Source of the DNA: Taenia hydatigena
Taxonomy: Eukaryota; Platyhelminthes; Cestoda; Cyclophyllidea; Taeniidae
Length of the DNA stretch: 64,000 bases
Assembly (NCBI GenBank): GCA_036345935.2
Contig: JADWOT020000001.1
Coordinates: 3,942,215 to 4,006,214, forward strand
Direction: 5' to 3'
This document shows, one piece after another, positions 1 to 10,196 of the stretch (position 1 is its first letter; every line of letters starts with the position of its first letter). The position numbers were made by a program, and so were the translations under genes. The notes beneath the pieces are model-generated. The model was not told where the DNA came from and ran no database searches. It saw nothing but the letters and a program-made list of their open reading frames with translations.

Positions 1-30
1 TGCAGCAGTCATGCACATTGGTTGCCCTAT

Positions 31-110
31 TTCACTGCTTCCAATTTAACTTCGGAAGGTCTATTCATAGCCGTCCAGTGATGCGCAAGCTCACGCGCCT
101 AAATATAGCC
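31..110 (+). promoter_or_regulatory. Module B promoter-like element (P1)
   Basis: Member of the 14-copy promoter-like family. It has an AATTTAACTTC segment, a CATAGCC segment, a degenerate CCAAT-like box (CCAGTGATG), the GCTCACGCG box and the TATA-like string TAAATATAG at 100-108. Orientation follows alignment to the canonical TATATAA copies of module A. The frame expected downstream starts near 418. Confidence 0.6.
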
Positions 111-417
111 ATCTGCGTGGCAACACAGTTCATCTCTGCAGGTGGTGCAGTTAGTGGTTTTCATGTTCTGGAATGTTTATGCAATGATGGACAAAGTGTG
201 GGTTGGGAAATACCATGAAGCTCATGAGAGTGCGTCATTATGTGCCTTGTCGGATAGGAAGGAAAGGAGGCAAATTACACTGTGTTCGGCGACAAATAAA
301 TTATGAAACTTAAATTGTCGGTGCCACCATGGGAACAGCCATGTAGTGTGCGTTGTGTGCTCATCTAACCTATGAAAACAATGGCATATTTTAATAGTGT
401 TAACTACGCCCGCAAAT

Positions 418-564
418 GACTGGGACAACCTGCGTCAGCATCATACTCCGCGTCTCCGGTAAAGCAGGGAATGAGGTGTTGAAGTCATTGGTTAGGCACA
501 TGAATACGCTCAGCAGCGAAGGTGTCAAGATGGATAGAAAAGCACCACGAAACATGCGATGAAT
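418..564 (+). pseudogene. Module B short frame, uncertain coding status
   Basis: An ATG frame of 48 codons lies about 310 bp downstream of a module B promoter element, at the same relative place as frames near 28905 and 44520 (minus strand). The product is basic and hydrophobic and has no family I recognise. A diverged relative with similar spacing of VTVK and NAF residues is seen at 45267-45470. Codon comparison of the copies shows almost only amino-acid-changing differences, and the copies end differently because of indels in an ATCC repeat. I therefore see no evidence of current protein-level constraint. It may be a relic or an untranslated exon. Confidence 0.25.
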
Positions 565-606
565 GGATGGATGGGTGGGTGGGTTAGTGGGTATGTGGGT
601 GAAGAG
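545..606 (+). repeat. ATGG/GGTG tetranucleotide run
   Basis: Imperfect ATGG then GGTG tetranucleotide repeats. The same tract occurs reversed near 28735-28765 and 44340-44378 with different lengths, and it shifts the frame of the overlapping module B reading frame. Confidence 0.8.
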
Positions 607-669
607 ATGGACATTAATGGGGTTAGAGAGATCAGGTTCATGTTGCTCCATCGGGTAACCGGTGGATCC

Positions 670-715
670 TGGCAGTCAGTAAGTCAGTCAGTCAGTCAGC
701 CAATCAGTCAATAAA
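670..715 (+). repeat. AGTC tetranucleotide run at the A/B junction
   Basis: Imperfect AGTC repeats mark the boundary between modules A and B here, at 28615-28640 and at 44237-44256. A copy at 40640-40655 sits beside a rearrangement breakpoint. Confidence 0.75.
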
Positions 716-1339
716 TTTGAAAAGGCATAAGTCAACAAAACGATCAACTTGCTACTAATACCAGTTTTGACCTACTAAATTGGCTACTGGTGGTTGTGTC
801 AAAGCAATTGTTCTTGGGAGATTTATGCACTAATTGACGAAATGCTGCGTAAGTTGGACAAGTAAGTCCACTTCACACAACATGGCTCGGCGTTTAGCAA
901 ATAAACACTCCGATACCTCACCAATCATTTGGACACACATTCGTCCAATTAATCCTGTGTGTATGGCTGCACAGAAAAACAGACCCATGCTAATGTGGTT
1001 CAAGTTCCACACCCTTCTCTCAGTCGCCCCACTTAATCCCATCGTCACTTCATGTTCCCTTTCTTCATTATCTATTCCATTGTCCTGAATATGTGGTGGA
1101 GCTTATATGATGGAGGCACTAGTGACATTGTTGGTTTGTGTGCGTTCTGTGCTCACACATCCCATGTGATAGCAGCTGTGTGGAACGTCAACACTGGGAA
1201 CATGGTTGGTGATGCAAGTGCACAAACGCCAACAGCAAGAAAGAAGGAAGATTGAATACGAGCAAAATATATTTACACTAGAGACATGTGTTATGGTGGT
1301 GGGGATGGAAATGAGGTGTAACATCGCAACGCTCGATAG

Positions 1340-1519
1340 TTAACTTGAGTCATTTGTGTGGGGGAGGGGTGAAGAGTCGTTGACGTTGGATGAATTATCG
1401 GAGTCAACGTGCGTCCACAGTTCGTCCTGCATTAAGTCGGGATAATCGGCGTCAACGTACACTGGCGTGTACGATTGCTGTGGTGACGAGGGTCCGTCCT
1501 GTGAAGTCGAGCTGTCCAT
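1340..1519 (-). CDS. Small acidic protein, module A (copy M1)
   Basis: An ATG-initiated frame of 59 codons, rich in Ser, Asp, Glu, Gln and Pro and with no signal peptide or membrane segment. It starts MDSSTSQD, contains the core YTPVYVDADYPDLMQDELW and ends NDSS. The first ATG lies 34 bp after a candidate splice acceptor (TTTCTGTAG) and about 335 bp downstream of a TATA box. Against copy M6, four codons differ silently and two change a residue, which suggests constraint. I do not recognise the family. The LMQDELWTHV segment resembles acidic activation motifs of the p53 TAD type, but this is only a motif analogy. Confidence 0.5.
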   Translation of the reverse strand: MDSSTSQDGPSSPQQSYTPVYVDADYPDLMQDELWTHVDSDNSSNVNDSSPLPHTNDSS

Positions 1520-1850
1520 TGTTTGCTTGTGTTGAGGTACACTCACCCACCTACAGAAAGTAAATCCACAGATCACATTCAATGCATCAAACAATCCCAA
1601 CTCGGTACAACAATCTGACTGTGCGAAAATAGTGATAGAGTTATGGCAGTGCAAATAACGTGAAATGTGGAATGTAAAGTGGAGCCCTGTGGTGGTGGTG
1701 ATGGTAGCCGTTTTGGTGGAAATGCAACTCCATGCGCTGAGTATGTATAAGGTGACTGTGGATCCCCACGCCGATGATGATGATGAAAGGAATGCAACCA
1801 ACCTCAGTTAGCACCTGTGGTTATTGGTTGCGGCAAACTGCAATCGCTGT

Positions 1851-1927
1851 CGTTATATAGACGTGTGAGCTGCAGCATCATTGGCTGGCTATTATTGGAC
1901 GCGTTGGAAGTTAAATTAGGAGCAATG
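1851..1927 (-). promoter_or_regulatory. Module A promoter element with TATA box (P2)
   Basis: Reads on the minus strand as CCTAATTTAACTTCC, AATAATAGCC, CCAATGATG, AGCTCACACGTC and then TATATAA (1853-1859 on the plus strand). All boxes match the module A consensus. It lies about 330 bp upstream of acidic frame M1. Confidence 0.75.
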
Positions 1928-2330
1928 CTAATTAGTAACCTATACACCTGGCTACTATTCGCAATTTCATTAGTTATATCAGTGCTTACACCTAGTCTTC
2001 TTAATAATGTTTACAGTTTGATTCGTCAAGATGCCTGTGTTTCGCTTGCTAGAGCATCTGCAGTTCGTCTAGCTTATCTTCAATCTTCAATGACAGCCTT
2101 TCGTTGCTGATTTATAGTAGCTTTTCTGGGGGGCTGGTAATATTCTTGGGCAGTACTCCATTCCGAGGCAAACGACAAACAAGGTGCGTTCTTAGCTGTG
2201 CCCCTCTGCATTATATGAAGTGTAGAGTCCACCGCAATGTGTGGGTGGTCATTTGTACCTAAGAGTCGAAAGTGTCAACTGTACAGTATGCAGCCCCATG
2301 GTTTGGGTCACATACAGGCTATTTGAGACT

Positions 2331-4020
2331 TCAGGAGAAGGATTATCACTTAAGTGGGTCCATCAAATCGTTCAACAGATATACGCTTGATTGAAAGTTT
2401 GGTCTCTTTAGTCAATTTACAAGCCTCACATTAATCCTTCGGCCAGCAACGAACCATTTTATCCAGGAAGATGGGTCCAATTATGTTAAGCCTCGATAAC
2501 ATCTCAAGCAGTGTCGTTTGCTTCCTTGGTTTCCTTTCGACCGAAGTTGCTCACCAAAAAATTTGTGGCTGCAAGTGTGTAGATTGTGGTGGAGCATCAG
2601 AAGAGCATCCTTCAATGCCGTAAAATGTGGGAGTCGAATGCAGCTAAATCTGTGAACAATTGTAACAGCTTACTGCCTCCTCATTTTTATCTGTACGAGG
2701 AATTCAAATGCGTAGCTTGTAGTCCCTTATGAAGCGAATCCGAATTTAAAAATGCCACTGAAGGGTCTGTACTTTTGCTTCAGTAGTTTGGAGGTCGCAA
2801 GCAAATTTGGCCACACAAGTCAGGCTGTCGTGAATCAGGGCATGAGGAGATCGCCCACGTGCATTCATTTTGTCCCACCTTCCTCTTTTCGTGATTGCAA
2901 AAGTGTTCTATTGTTTTCTACTTATTCTTAATGGTTGCATAAGCACGTTAGTGGACGTCATTGGTAATCTGCATTGATAAAATAAGTACAGTTGAGTATT
3001 AAGTTCTTTATATGCTTATTAGGAGACTCAGCGAGAAGTTCAACATCATTCTAATGCAAAACACGCATGTCTACTGAAATGAATGCGTCGCTCCACTTCC
3101 GCATCTGTCATTATTTTAGGTGGCAATGTCTCATTCTAAAGCATGAACTCTAATGGCATGCAATGGGAAAGTAGTGGCCTATGACGATCAAGACGAATGA
3201 AGGCAACTCTTACTGATCCAGCTCCACAGTCCTGCACTGTCCAAAGATAAAGAGACCGATTCGAAATGCACTGACAGATGAGTGAATGGATGATGGAATG
3301 TAATTCTATTGGATTTCTTAACAAAGTGTTAAACCAAGGTAATGAACAGATTCTTCAGTCCACCATCGGGATGTCTTTTAATCATGCATTGGCGAATAGA
3401 CGAGATGACAGCCACAAGTAGAATTTTATGCTGATTTTGCATGACCAAAGGGATAGTTTTCTTGTTGTACGAATATATTGTCTTCATCTTCCCTAAAGGA
3501 TGGTTCTACTGCCTACTCAACTGAGTTCTTCACTGATCGGGTTGATAATTATTCGCCCGAACCAAGCTATGAATATTTTAACTATTGTGAGTAACCATTG
3601 AAAGCCAAATATAGTCACTGATAGGCAAGTTATAGCTTCTCCGTTGTGTGCACCATACCGATGTCCCACTGCTGCCTGAAGAATTGATTTAGCGCCTGAG
3701 ATGATGAGTTCTACCTCTCTGTGCCTGGCTACCCCGCCTCAAGTCTTCCGTTGACGAATTCAGGTATTACCAGTCCGTGTTTTATGTGGTTGTTCTCATT
3801 CTCAATCAACAAATCCATCACTGCGTGCCAGCGAAACGAAGGATAAAACACACAACCAATCCTTTATGCATGGGATTTAGTGGATTACTGCTATTTACTG
3901 CATTAGCTCCCAGCCCCACAGCCGTTTGGAGGTCAATTTGAAACAAACTCTACGTTATGCTTAGCAGTAGTGGTATTGTTTACAGCCTAAAGGACTTCAT
4001 AACTACAGTATTGTGTGAGT
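2331..4020 (+). repeat. Inverted segmental duplication G, copy 1
   Basis: Matches 19471-21178 in reverse complement over its whole length with scattered substitutions and small indels. It contains only short frames, none of which keeps a start and stop in a way that suggests a gene. I see no transposase or reverse-transcriptase motif and no terminal repeats. Confidence 0.85.
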
Positions 4021-4039
4021 TAAGGCATATTTTATATGG

Positions 4040-4381
4040 TCAGTCCCAATTTTCGCTGTCTATCATTAGCAAAAGCAAGTACCTCTTGGATGTTTACATA
4101 TACCATTCTGGAATTCACGCTTTGCCTCGTTCGCTTTAGGTCATTGAAACCAGATTTATTTAAGGGTAATTCAAACATAAATTAAAAATGTTGGATTCAA
4201 ATCTATGGTTTTCATATTTTAGATAGTCATACCCAACTTTTTGCCTTCACTCATTAGCAAAAGCAATTACCTCTTTGCCTCGTTTGCTTCAAGTCAGTAA
4301 AACCCGATGTTAGCAAAGGGTGGTTTAAACAGACTTAAAAAATAGAGCAATTATAAATGTGCGATTTAAATCTGTGGTTTA
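4040..4381 (+). repeat. Diverged two-copy tandem repeat
   Basis: Two head-to-tail units (about 4040-4212 and 4229-4381) share the strings CATTAGCAAAAGCAA, TTTGCCTCGTT and AAATCT(A/G)TGGTTT. The first unit carries about 30 extra bases. No coding content is seen. Confidence 0.6.
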
Positions 4382-4655
4382 CCGTCTGTCTTGTGTCACA
4401 TTTGTAGGTTTTTGATGTCATGGCACCTTGATGGCACCGTACGCCACTTAAAGTGGCAAGAACGACAATTATGACAAGTGTGACCTCGTATGAGTGTCAA
4501 CAGCTTCAGCACACATGGTGGCATAGCTCAATTCAAACACCGCAACCACAACGGCACACGCTGTAAGGGTGTAGCATTAGGCGATGGTGATTGTGAACGA
4601 GAACGGCTACGTAGCACATAGAATGGTGATATCCACCTGCATCCACAAACATTAC

Positions 4656-5017
4656 AAGCTCAGTGCTGTAGAACATGATACAGTGTTGGAGAGCTCAAAT
4701 TCTCCTGCACAGAGGTGCTTTGATGCGTGCTTAAGCCACTGAAGAGACGCACACAAGTAGGAGGCCTTCACATGTCCATCAGTGACGATCTCAACCATTG
4801 CAGTTGTTTCCACACCACGCAGCACATTGGCCATTTCCATGAGGATGCAGACATCTAAAAGAAGCTGGATGGCAGGCGATTGGCTGAATGACAGAAGTGC
4901 TCTACATCTGAATTTCGCTGCAGGATTGGTAAATGCGCACTCCAGTAGTTTAAGCAGTTCACGCTTGCTGACAAGACAATGATGAGCAGCTGTTCTCACA
5001 CACTTGGTAGTGATGTC
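4656..5017 (-). CDS. Candidate internal exon, unknown protein
   Basis: An open frame of about 119 codons, bounded by a plausible acceptor (AAGCTGTAG at its 5' side) and donor (GTAATG at its 3' side). The in-frame stop lies just past the donor. The predicted peptide is helical in character, with Leu/Ala/Cys-rich runs such as LLKLLECAF and IQLLLDVCILMEMANVL. It could be part of a helical-repeat or scaffold protein, but I cannot assign a family. It lies in sequence that is single-copy in this window. No start codon or partner exon was identified with confidence. Confidence 0.35.
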
Positions 5018-5633
5018 CTACAGCTTCTTCCGCTTAATGGTTAAAAAATGGAAGGAATGTGAAAGGGCGGAAAGAGAGGGTATCTGCTCTAAAATCTTTG
5101 AGTTATTATTTCGTCAAGGCATAATAAGACCTAATAGGTTCGCTTTCTCTCAAACTTACTGTTCAAGGATCCTAAAGTGACTTGATACCATGATCTATAT
5201 TCACAGGCAATTCGGCACGATGAATGGGTTCCGTCTTAGCTAATGACTTGGTACAGTATGCTAATGACCTACCAACCCTCATTCTTGGTGGCCTTTCTTA
5301 GCATGTGTGCTTTCATTGGCTCAATAGTCAAACTTTTAACGGTAAAGAAAGCCTTGATTAGTTAAGCAGTTGTCCTCGTGGGTATTTTACCTTTGGAAAA
5401 CCCCTGCAAAATCAATTACGTCTCCTTCTCGTTTAAGTAAATGTCTTTAACACAGTGGCCTCAAGTTGCACTCGTGGACCTCTTTATGCTTCAGGTCTTC
5501 ATTCTTCAAAGTCTAACGGTGATGTCAAGCATAGATAATGGCAAAATTTTTACTTTGTGAGAGTTTCATGACGCCTGTTGTCAAGGTAATGCGATGCATA
5601 TTCGCTTCCGACATTACGCTCACATTCCATCAG

Positions 5634-5800
5634 GCAGAAGGGAATGATTTTGTCACGCTTAGGCGAGCACTACTGAAGCTCCGAGAGGAAGGAGAGGCAA
5701 CCTTCAATTTCCCATTAGAGTTAATAGTAGCATATAAGACAGCGTTGAATTGTACCGCACAAAGCCGTCAACCACCATCTGACTACTTTCCGTTCAGGAA
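5634..5800 (+). CDS. Candidate internal exon, unknown protein
   Basis: An open stretch of 167 nt with a strong acceptor (CATTCCATCAG) and donor (GTAAGC). The frame continues upstream to an ATG at 5538. The peptide is rich in charged helix formers (LRRALLKLREEGEA) followed by a hydrophobic FPLELIVAYKTAL segment. No family is recognised. It lies 600 bp from the opposite-strand candidate exon at 4656-5017, so the two do not belong to one gene. Confidence 0.3.
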
Positions 5801-5896
5801 GTAAGCTTAGCCCATTCAACACAACGATGGTGCTGAAGTCGCACAAGGGCTGCGAAAAACAACAGTCGAGAGTCTAAAGGCAATTTAAAGTTGACG

Positions 5897-6451
5897 ATGA
5901 CGTCTATACCTGTGAAGGTCGGATTGGTGAGGCGAAATCATCTAAACGCTGTAGAATTGACTTTCATTAAGGTGAGGAATGATAACTGGAGGAGACATCA
6001 CAGCTAAATGCGTCTGCCATATATTAAAGACCTAGAAGCAGATTACGGCAGTTTGACGACAGATGAACTACTAGGCAGCCTTCCATATGCCACCTTCATC
6101 TATGAGCCCCGAGACACCCTGGATTCGTTAGTGCGGGTTGTTTAGGAAGAGCGCAAAAGAGGATGGTCAAATGTCAATTTTGCAAATCGTCTCTACCGTC
6201 TTCCTCTGCATGGAGAGATGCTGCAAATGCCTGGATTCCCCAAAAATGGTTTCTATTCAATTTGGAACAAGTTTGCCTAATGGCTCTTCCACATACACCA
6301 TGCTGTTAGGCATGAACTTTCTTTGGGTAAGGTAATACCAGCTGGAATGTCGAAGTCAATCACTTGCAGTGGAATACGCTTCAACGATTTGGTCTCTTTC
6401 GATTATCCGGTTCGGTTTGCATCAACATCCTTCACGACATATGAATATTAA
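5897..6451 (+). pseudogene. Decayed reading frame with internal stops
   Basis: One frame runs 184 codons from an ATG at 5897 to a stop at 6449, with only three internal stops (6005, 6143, 6278). Between them the translation has balanced composition and reads like protein, for example LPYATFIYEPRDTLDSLVRV and RLYRLPLHGEMLQMPGFPKN. The TAG at 6143 is preceded by pyrimidines and could instead be a splice acceptor. I recognise no family. It is either a decaying gene fragment or a run of exons separated by tiny introns. Confidence 0.25.
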
Positions 6452-6871
6452 CCGAAACGATGTTGACTTTATTATATAGTGGAATTATACGAAATGTGAT
6501 GCGCTCATCATGAATGCGTTCAGTTCTTACCAGTAGAGAGAGGTAAAAGGGTTCGGATTCTTGGTAGACATAAACGCACACCGAAATTCAAGAGTGATAA
6601 GTAGTTCATATAGAAATAAGTGAGCATTATGGATTGTAAAGTGTGCTGTTTAGGTGTAACATCGAATTCATTGAAAACCTATTAAGTTGTGAGATTGCCC
6701 TAAGCACTTTTGGGAGGCTGTGAGCAAACAAAGGTGACTAGAAAGTCACGAGCTTAAATGGACGGCTCACTGTGTGTAGCAGAATGTTTCGCTGGAGCAT
6801 GGAACGCGATCACGAATCCAAAACATACAACTGTCGCATGCGAAATGAGTGTAAGTAAAGTCTAAGCTTAC

Positions 6872-7002
6872 TGTACCACTTTGTTTGTTCTGACTGCCTG
6901 GTTCCGGTCGCTTGTGTAGCCATATCACCCTCGCCGCTTGGACACACCTCGAGGAAATGCCAGCGGCCGCATTCCCTCTGTTTATTGAATACACATTCTG
7001 CG
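6872..7002 (-). CDS. Candidate internal exon, unknown protein
   Basis: An open stretch of 131 nt between an acceptor (CATACACTAG) and a donor (GTAAGC) on the minus strand. The peptide holds three Cys residues and the strings RECGRWHFLEVCPSGEGD and ATQATGTRQSEQTKWY. It has the look of an extracellular or linker exon, but I assign no domain. Confidence 0.3.
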
Positions 7003-7349
7003 CTAGTGTATGCCTTCATTTGCCTTCAAGGAAGTCTCGGGCCACTACACCTCCTATGTGAGGTACATGCTTGTATAAATAGCGCAAGTTATTTAGGAAA
7101 ATATGGTAAAACCAAACCGAAAAATGATTTGACTTATAAGTTACTTGTCCAGGTAATAAACTTTTACTTCTAATAATGTGCACATTTTAGCACTCACAAT
7201 GCACCACGATATGTCTCCACCAACTTCTCATTTTACCGCGTCGCCTTGTCGAGGCTGTCACCATTTATCTCTTCCTTCTCTTCTTCTTGATTGGGGTCTT
7301 TTTGCCATTGTTGGGACTTCCTTCTCTCACAAATGGGTGTCCATTTCAG

Positions 7350-7394
7350 TTTGCAGGGGCGACAAGCATAAAATATGGCGACATGGACGATGAG
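7350..7394 (+). CDS. Candidate 45-nt micro-exon (copy 1)
   Basis: A pyrimidine-rich tract and the acceptor CCATTTCAG precede 45 nt encoding FAGATSIKYGDMDDE in phase 0, followed by the donor GAG|GTAGGT. The second copy at 35269-35313 keeps the length, both splice sites and the frame, with one residue changed (Ala to Glu). The acidic DMDDE end suggests a cytosolic or linker position. The same frame also stays open upstream with a hydrophobic stretch, so the exon could be longer. Confidence 0.35.
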
Positions 7395-7526
7395 GTAGGT
7401 AGGTAGGCCTACGGAGGTTGGGGGCTGGGGAGTGGGTGGGTGTGGCCTCCTCCGTTTTGAGGATGCTGAGTGGTCTTGCTTACTTACATTTCCGCGAGAT
7501 AGATTGAAGTATTCTTGGTTTCATTG

Positions 7527-7877
7527 TTAGTTAATTTCAGACATCAGATGAAGGATTAATCGGTCTGAATGCTTGAGTGTGATCAGGGATGGGGTATGGG
7601 TGGCAGGACGTGCTCTGAGGTGGTTAGGTCGCCGTCCTTTCAAGGTATGAAGGGTGGGACGTGGCATGTCGCTGTGCTTCAGGGGGTTTGTTGCCTTCCG
7701 TGGTTTTGTGGTTGCGTCGAAAGGAGTGCGAAGATTGGGGACGTAAGTGGGAATACGAAGCTGGGGTTCGGTTGTGGGAGGTCTTGGTGGTGGCTTAGCT
7801 CGCCGACTCCGTGAGTCTGATCTGCGAAGCAGTTTCTTCCAACGGGCAGGTGAGTGGTAGTAGTTCAACCGTTGCAA
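7527..7877 (-). CDS. Pro/Arg-rich open frame, doubtful
   Basis: A frame of 116 codons, open on the minus strand but lacking an ATG (it begins after a TAA). It is basic and proline-rich, with HSPARWKKLLRR followed by KPPPRPPTTEP. The second copy (35450-35749) stays open but diverges at its C-terminal end after an indel. Between the copies I count about five silent and six or seven replacement codons, only slightly below neutral expectation. It may be an exon fragment or a chance frame in GC-richer DNA. Confidence 0.2.
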   Translation of the reverse strand: MQRLNYYHSPARWKKLLRRSDSRSRRAKPPPRPPTTEPQLRIPTYVPNLRTPFDATTKPRKATNPLKHSDMPRPTLHTLKGRRPNHLRARPATHTPSLITLKHSDRLILHLMSEIN

Positions 7878-8192
7878 TAGCCGGAGATCAGTTATTTATT
7901 TGAAAGGAAGTGAGGAGCGCGTGGTGAGGCGCTAGCTCAATGTCGCTCTCGGCATGTGCTGCAGGGCCTGACTAAAGTGGGGGGGAAGGAGCGACTGCGA
8001 GGAGGAATCGAACAGGAGAGGAGGTGCAGAGGATGTATTGAAAGACGGCAGGTTGGAAGGTGCGGTGGGGATTGTTGCGCCTCAGTCGACCTCGACTGTG
8101 ACTAAGTCCATTGCTCTATGGCCTCTGAGCATTGAGCATTACGGCCCCTAATGGATAGTGTTGATGCACCTTAACTGGGGCTAGGTGACGCA

Positions 8193-8414
8193 GTGGTTCG
8201 CCTCGCCATTTGCATTTGTGCTTTCGGTTCTGGCTTTCTGGGTGCAGTTGCATCCTCCGGTCCAGGGGGTTCTGACCTTTCAGTCTTTGTGCCGCGGAGA
8301 AATCGCCTCCGTGTGAGCGTGCTCAGCTACGTTTTGGAAATGACTGAGTGCAGTACTTCAATAGAAGCAGGGAATGAGCAGGCATCGAGATGCATTCATT
8401 TGGCTGATAGTTGA
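8193..8414 (+). CDS. Open frame with hydrophobic start, duplicated
   Basis: A 73-codon frame without an ATG. Its first 20 residues are hydrophobic (AICICAFGSGFLGAVASS), followed by a soluble, Ser/Glu-rich tail. The copy at 36170-36394 is open to the same stop, although a 5-bp indel changes the frame upstream. It could be an exon carrying a membrane segment. No family is recognised, and the differences between copies are mostly replacements. Confidence 0.2.
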   Translation: MVRLAICICAFGSGFLGAVASSGPGGSDLSVFVPRRNRLRVSVLSYVLEMTECSTSIEAGNEQASRCIHLADS

Positions 8415-9258
8415 GCGTTAATGCCACAGGTATAGGGGCCCTCTGCGGAGAGCTGAAGGTAAGAAGTCCCTGTATAGAAGAGCCAGAGGAGTATTGCGCT
8501 CTTCTACAGATGTTTAAAACCCTACGCGTTGGAAGGGGCTTCTAGTTTGCTACTAAAAGCTACCATCGGGTGGGGAGCACAGAGCCACAAAAAGCAGGGG
8601 GTGGGGTCGCAATCTGCTCTTCTAGGTGAACGGCATGGGTCGCGGTATGGGAGGGTGCTATGCAGTCTCGAGCAATACGGAAGTGGTGGATAACTATCTG
8701 GAGACGCAGGTCACAAAGGGGAATTAAAGCGCAGCCCAATCAAGCAAACCAGATGCAGTCTTATCTACATGAAAAAGTAAAGATTGTTGGTGCCTGTTAG
8801 CAGATGGTTTCTATGCTCCATCTAGGCTAAGAAGGCAAGCGTGGTCGGAGGAGCGGAAACAGGGTAGAGATTTGGCATTCTGTGAGGTGTTTTGCTATCT
8901 AATTCATGTATCCTCTAGGTAGGAGCTCAATTGATGACTTTATAAAGGCGAATGGGTATTTTGTTGGAGCATTCAATTTCCATTGTCAAAGTTTAATGTT
9001 TATTTAGCTGTGCATTTGAACGCATGTTCTTGAGTGGTCGTAATTGAGGCTATCCCTCAACACCGTGGTTATCTGACCATAATTTTCGTCTATTTACCCT
9101 ACCTAGATTAGGTAGTGCCTTCAAAAGGGAAGCACTGAGGGTCCTTATCCTCAGATAGACCTCTTTATTAAGCTTGAGCATTTTGTCATAAAGAATTTTT
9201 CCTGCTTTATTAAAGTTCTGCAATCCGCATAGTGACCTTGGTAACCACTTCTCTACAG

Positions 9259-9320
9259 GCCTTCAGATGCAAAATTTCCCTACTGTGCCTCGCGTCCAAC
9301 AACTTTTCGAAGCTGTTAAA
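9259..9320 (+). CDS. Candidate 62-nt exon
   Basis: The acceptor CTTCTCTACAG and the donor GTATGT bound a 62-nt stretch open in two frames; one reads LQMQNFPTVPRVQQLFEAVK. No family assignment is possible at this length. Confidence 0.25.
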
Positions 9321-9750
9321 GTATGTGAGTGATTATGCTCACCGTCACTATGGTATAAGCAATCATATGCCAAACATCGTCACACCGTAGGCCATGTGCC
9401 CACCTGGTGTGCGAAGTTAGGCATTCTGTGGCCTAGTCGGATGCCAACAGGAATTACTATGAGCTGTCGCATAACCACGGCCGGGGTTTTGGTCCTCACC
9501 CACGTCTTCGGAGCCTTAACAGCAGCATCTGGGACAGCCTCCTACTGACCTTCTACACAAGCCATCACAGTATGAGCTGTATCTGAGGTCAATTGCAAAC
9601 ACGAGTATTTTGGGATAGGTTGTTGCTGCGTATTTGGCCGCGAGAAACGTGGTGCTTCGCCACACATTAAGCCATACACATGCACGCGGTATCGCAATTA
9701 CCTATTGCTATCCTGCCTAACGGTGCTTGAATTGAAGCTATCGACGACAG

Positions 9751-9821
9751 GTGCGACAGCAACTGGTGGTAGTCAAGGCCCACCAATGTCCCCGAACGCT
9801 GCGCGGTTCAGTGGTGTCGAG
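9751..9821 (+). CDS. Candidate 71-nt exon
   Basis: The acceptor CGACGACAG and the donor GAG|GTAACA bound 71 nt that encode a small, Gly/Ser/Pro-rich peptide (ATGGSQGPPMSPNAARFSG). The exon-like frame at 9838 begins 16 bp after this donor, so the two cannot both be used as drawn. Confidence 0.2.
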
Positions 9822-9837
9822 GTAACACCTCTCATAG

Positions 9838-10083
9838 ATGTTAGTGGTAATTAAGCTTGGAGTAAATACGGAGTCAGATAAAGGAATGAACAACAGCGCA
9901 TATTTTTGTGCCATTCATGTATCGAAGGCCGTGCCATCTCTCAACTCGGACGAGTTTCCTTGTGAGTGCACACATCTGACCACCTTCTTGGCAGGAAGCA
10001 CTTCCATGTTTGAAATCACTCACTTCAAATGCAACGTCCACCAAGATTACTTGCCATGGCTCTTGATCTCTGCATCATCATAA
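9838..10083 (+). CDS. Fragment with GPS-like Cys/HLTTF motif
   Basis: An 81-codon ATG frame. Residues 42-51 read CECTHLTTFL, matching the C-x-C-x-HLT-x-F pattern of GPS motifs. In GAIN-domain proteins such as adhesion receptors and polycystin-1-like proteins, autoproteolysis occurs next to this pattern. An upstream Cys at residue 24 could be the partner cysteine. The preceding Trp and the transmembrane segments expected after a GPS are not seen, so this would be an isolated exon or a relic. The motif is short, and chance remains possible. Confidence 0.3.
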   Translation: MLVVIKLGVNTESDKGMNNSAYFCAIHVSKAVPSLNSDEFPCECTHLTTFLAGSTSMFEITHFKCNVHQDYLPWLLISASS

Positions 10084-10196
10084 TCAGCGGCAGCAAAACT
10101 ACATCTTCTGCTCTTCTGACGTAGGCATTTGACGTCAATCCCAAGATAGATATTCGCTCTGATGAGTAACTTTTCTTAGGATTGAATAAAACTGCC

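Larger units (their letters stand above)
1..2330 (-). repeat. Composite module A+B, copy 1 (reversed)
   Basis: This stretch is the reverse-complement equivalent of 27010-29350 and 42640-44920. Module B (left part, promoter pointing right) and module A (right part, promoter pointing left) face each other across an AGTC-rich simple repeat. The order of landmarks is the same in all three copies: B promoter, B frame, ATCC/GGTG run, AGTC run, A tail, A acidic frame, A promoter, and A upstream flank. The flank ends near 2330, where an unrelated inverted duplication begins. Boundaries are by eye and accurate to a few tens of bases. Confidence 0.85.
7213..8508 (+). repeat. Segmental duplication E, copy 1, left part
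   Basis: Matches 35132-36488 in direct orientation. Within it, copy 2 carries about 75 extra bases near 36030-36105, a multiple of three. Contents include a 45-nt candidate micro-exon, a GTAG repeat at 7393-7410 and a Pro/Arg-rich minus-strand frame. Confidence 0.9.
8509..10196 (+). other. Single-copy segment absent from duplication copy 2
   Basis: This segment of about 1.7 kb interrupts duplication E here, while the homologous point at about 36488-36491 is directly joined. It holds three exon-like pieces (9259-9320, 9751-9821 and the frame at 9838). No target-site duplication or terminal repeats are visible, so I favour deletion from copy 2 over insertion into copy 1. Confidence 0.6.

Noticed and set aside
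1052..1255. A 67-codon membrane-like frame repeated at 41026-41229, 43672-43875 and (without its ATG) near 28210
   Set aside because: Although it is open in several copies and starts with a hydrophobic stretch, the differences among copies are almost all residue-changing (Asp/His, Gly/Arg, Thr/Ala, Asn/Ile), it lies opposite to the module A promoter, and one copy lacks the start codon.
2331..4020. Possible transposon in duplication G
   Set aside because: No terminal repeats, target-site duplications, or transposase or reverse-transcriptase motifs are visible, and only two copies are seen.
7393..7410. GTAG repeat as a regulatory array
   Set aside because: It is a short microsatellite overlapping the donor of the micro-exon candidate; its identical copy at 35312-35329 follows from the duplication.
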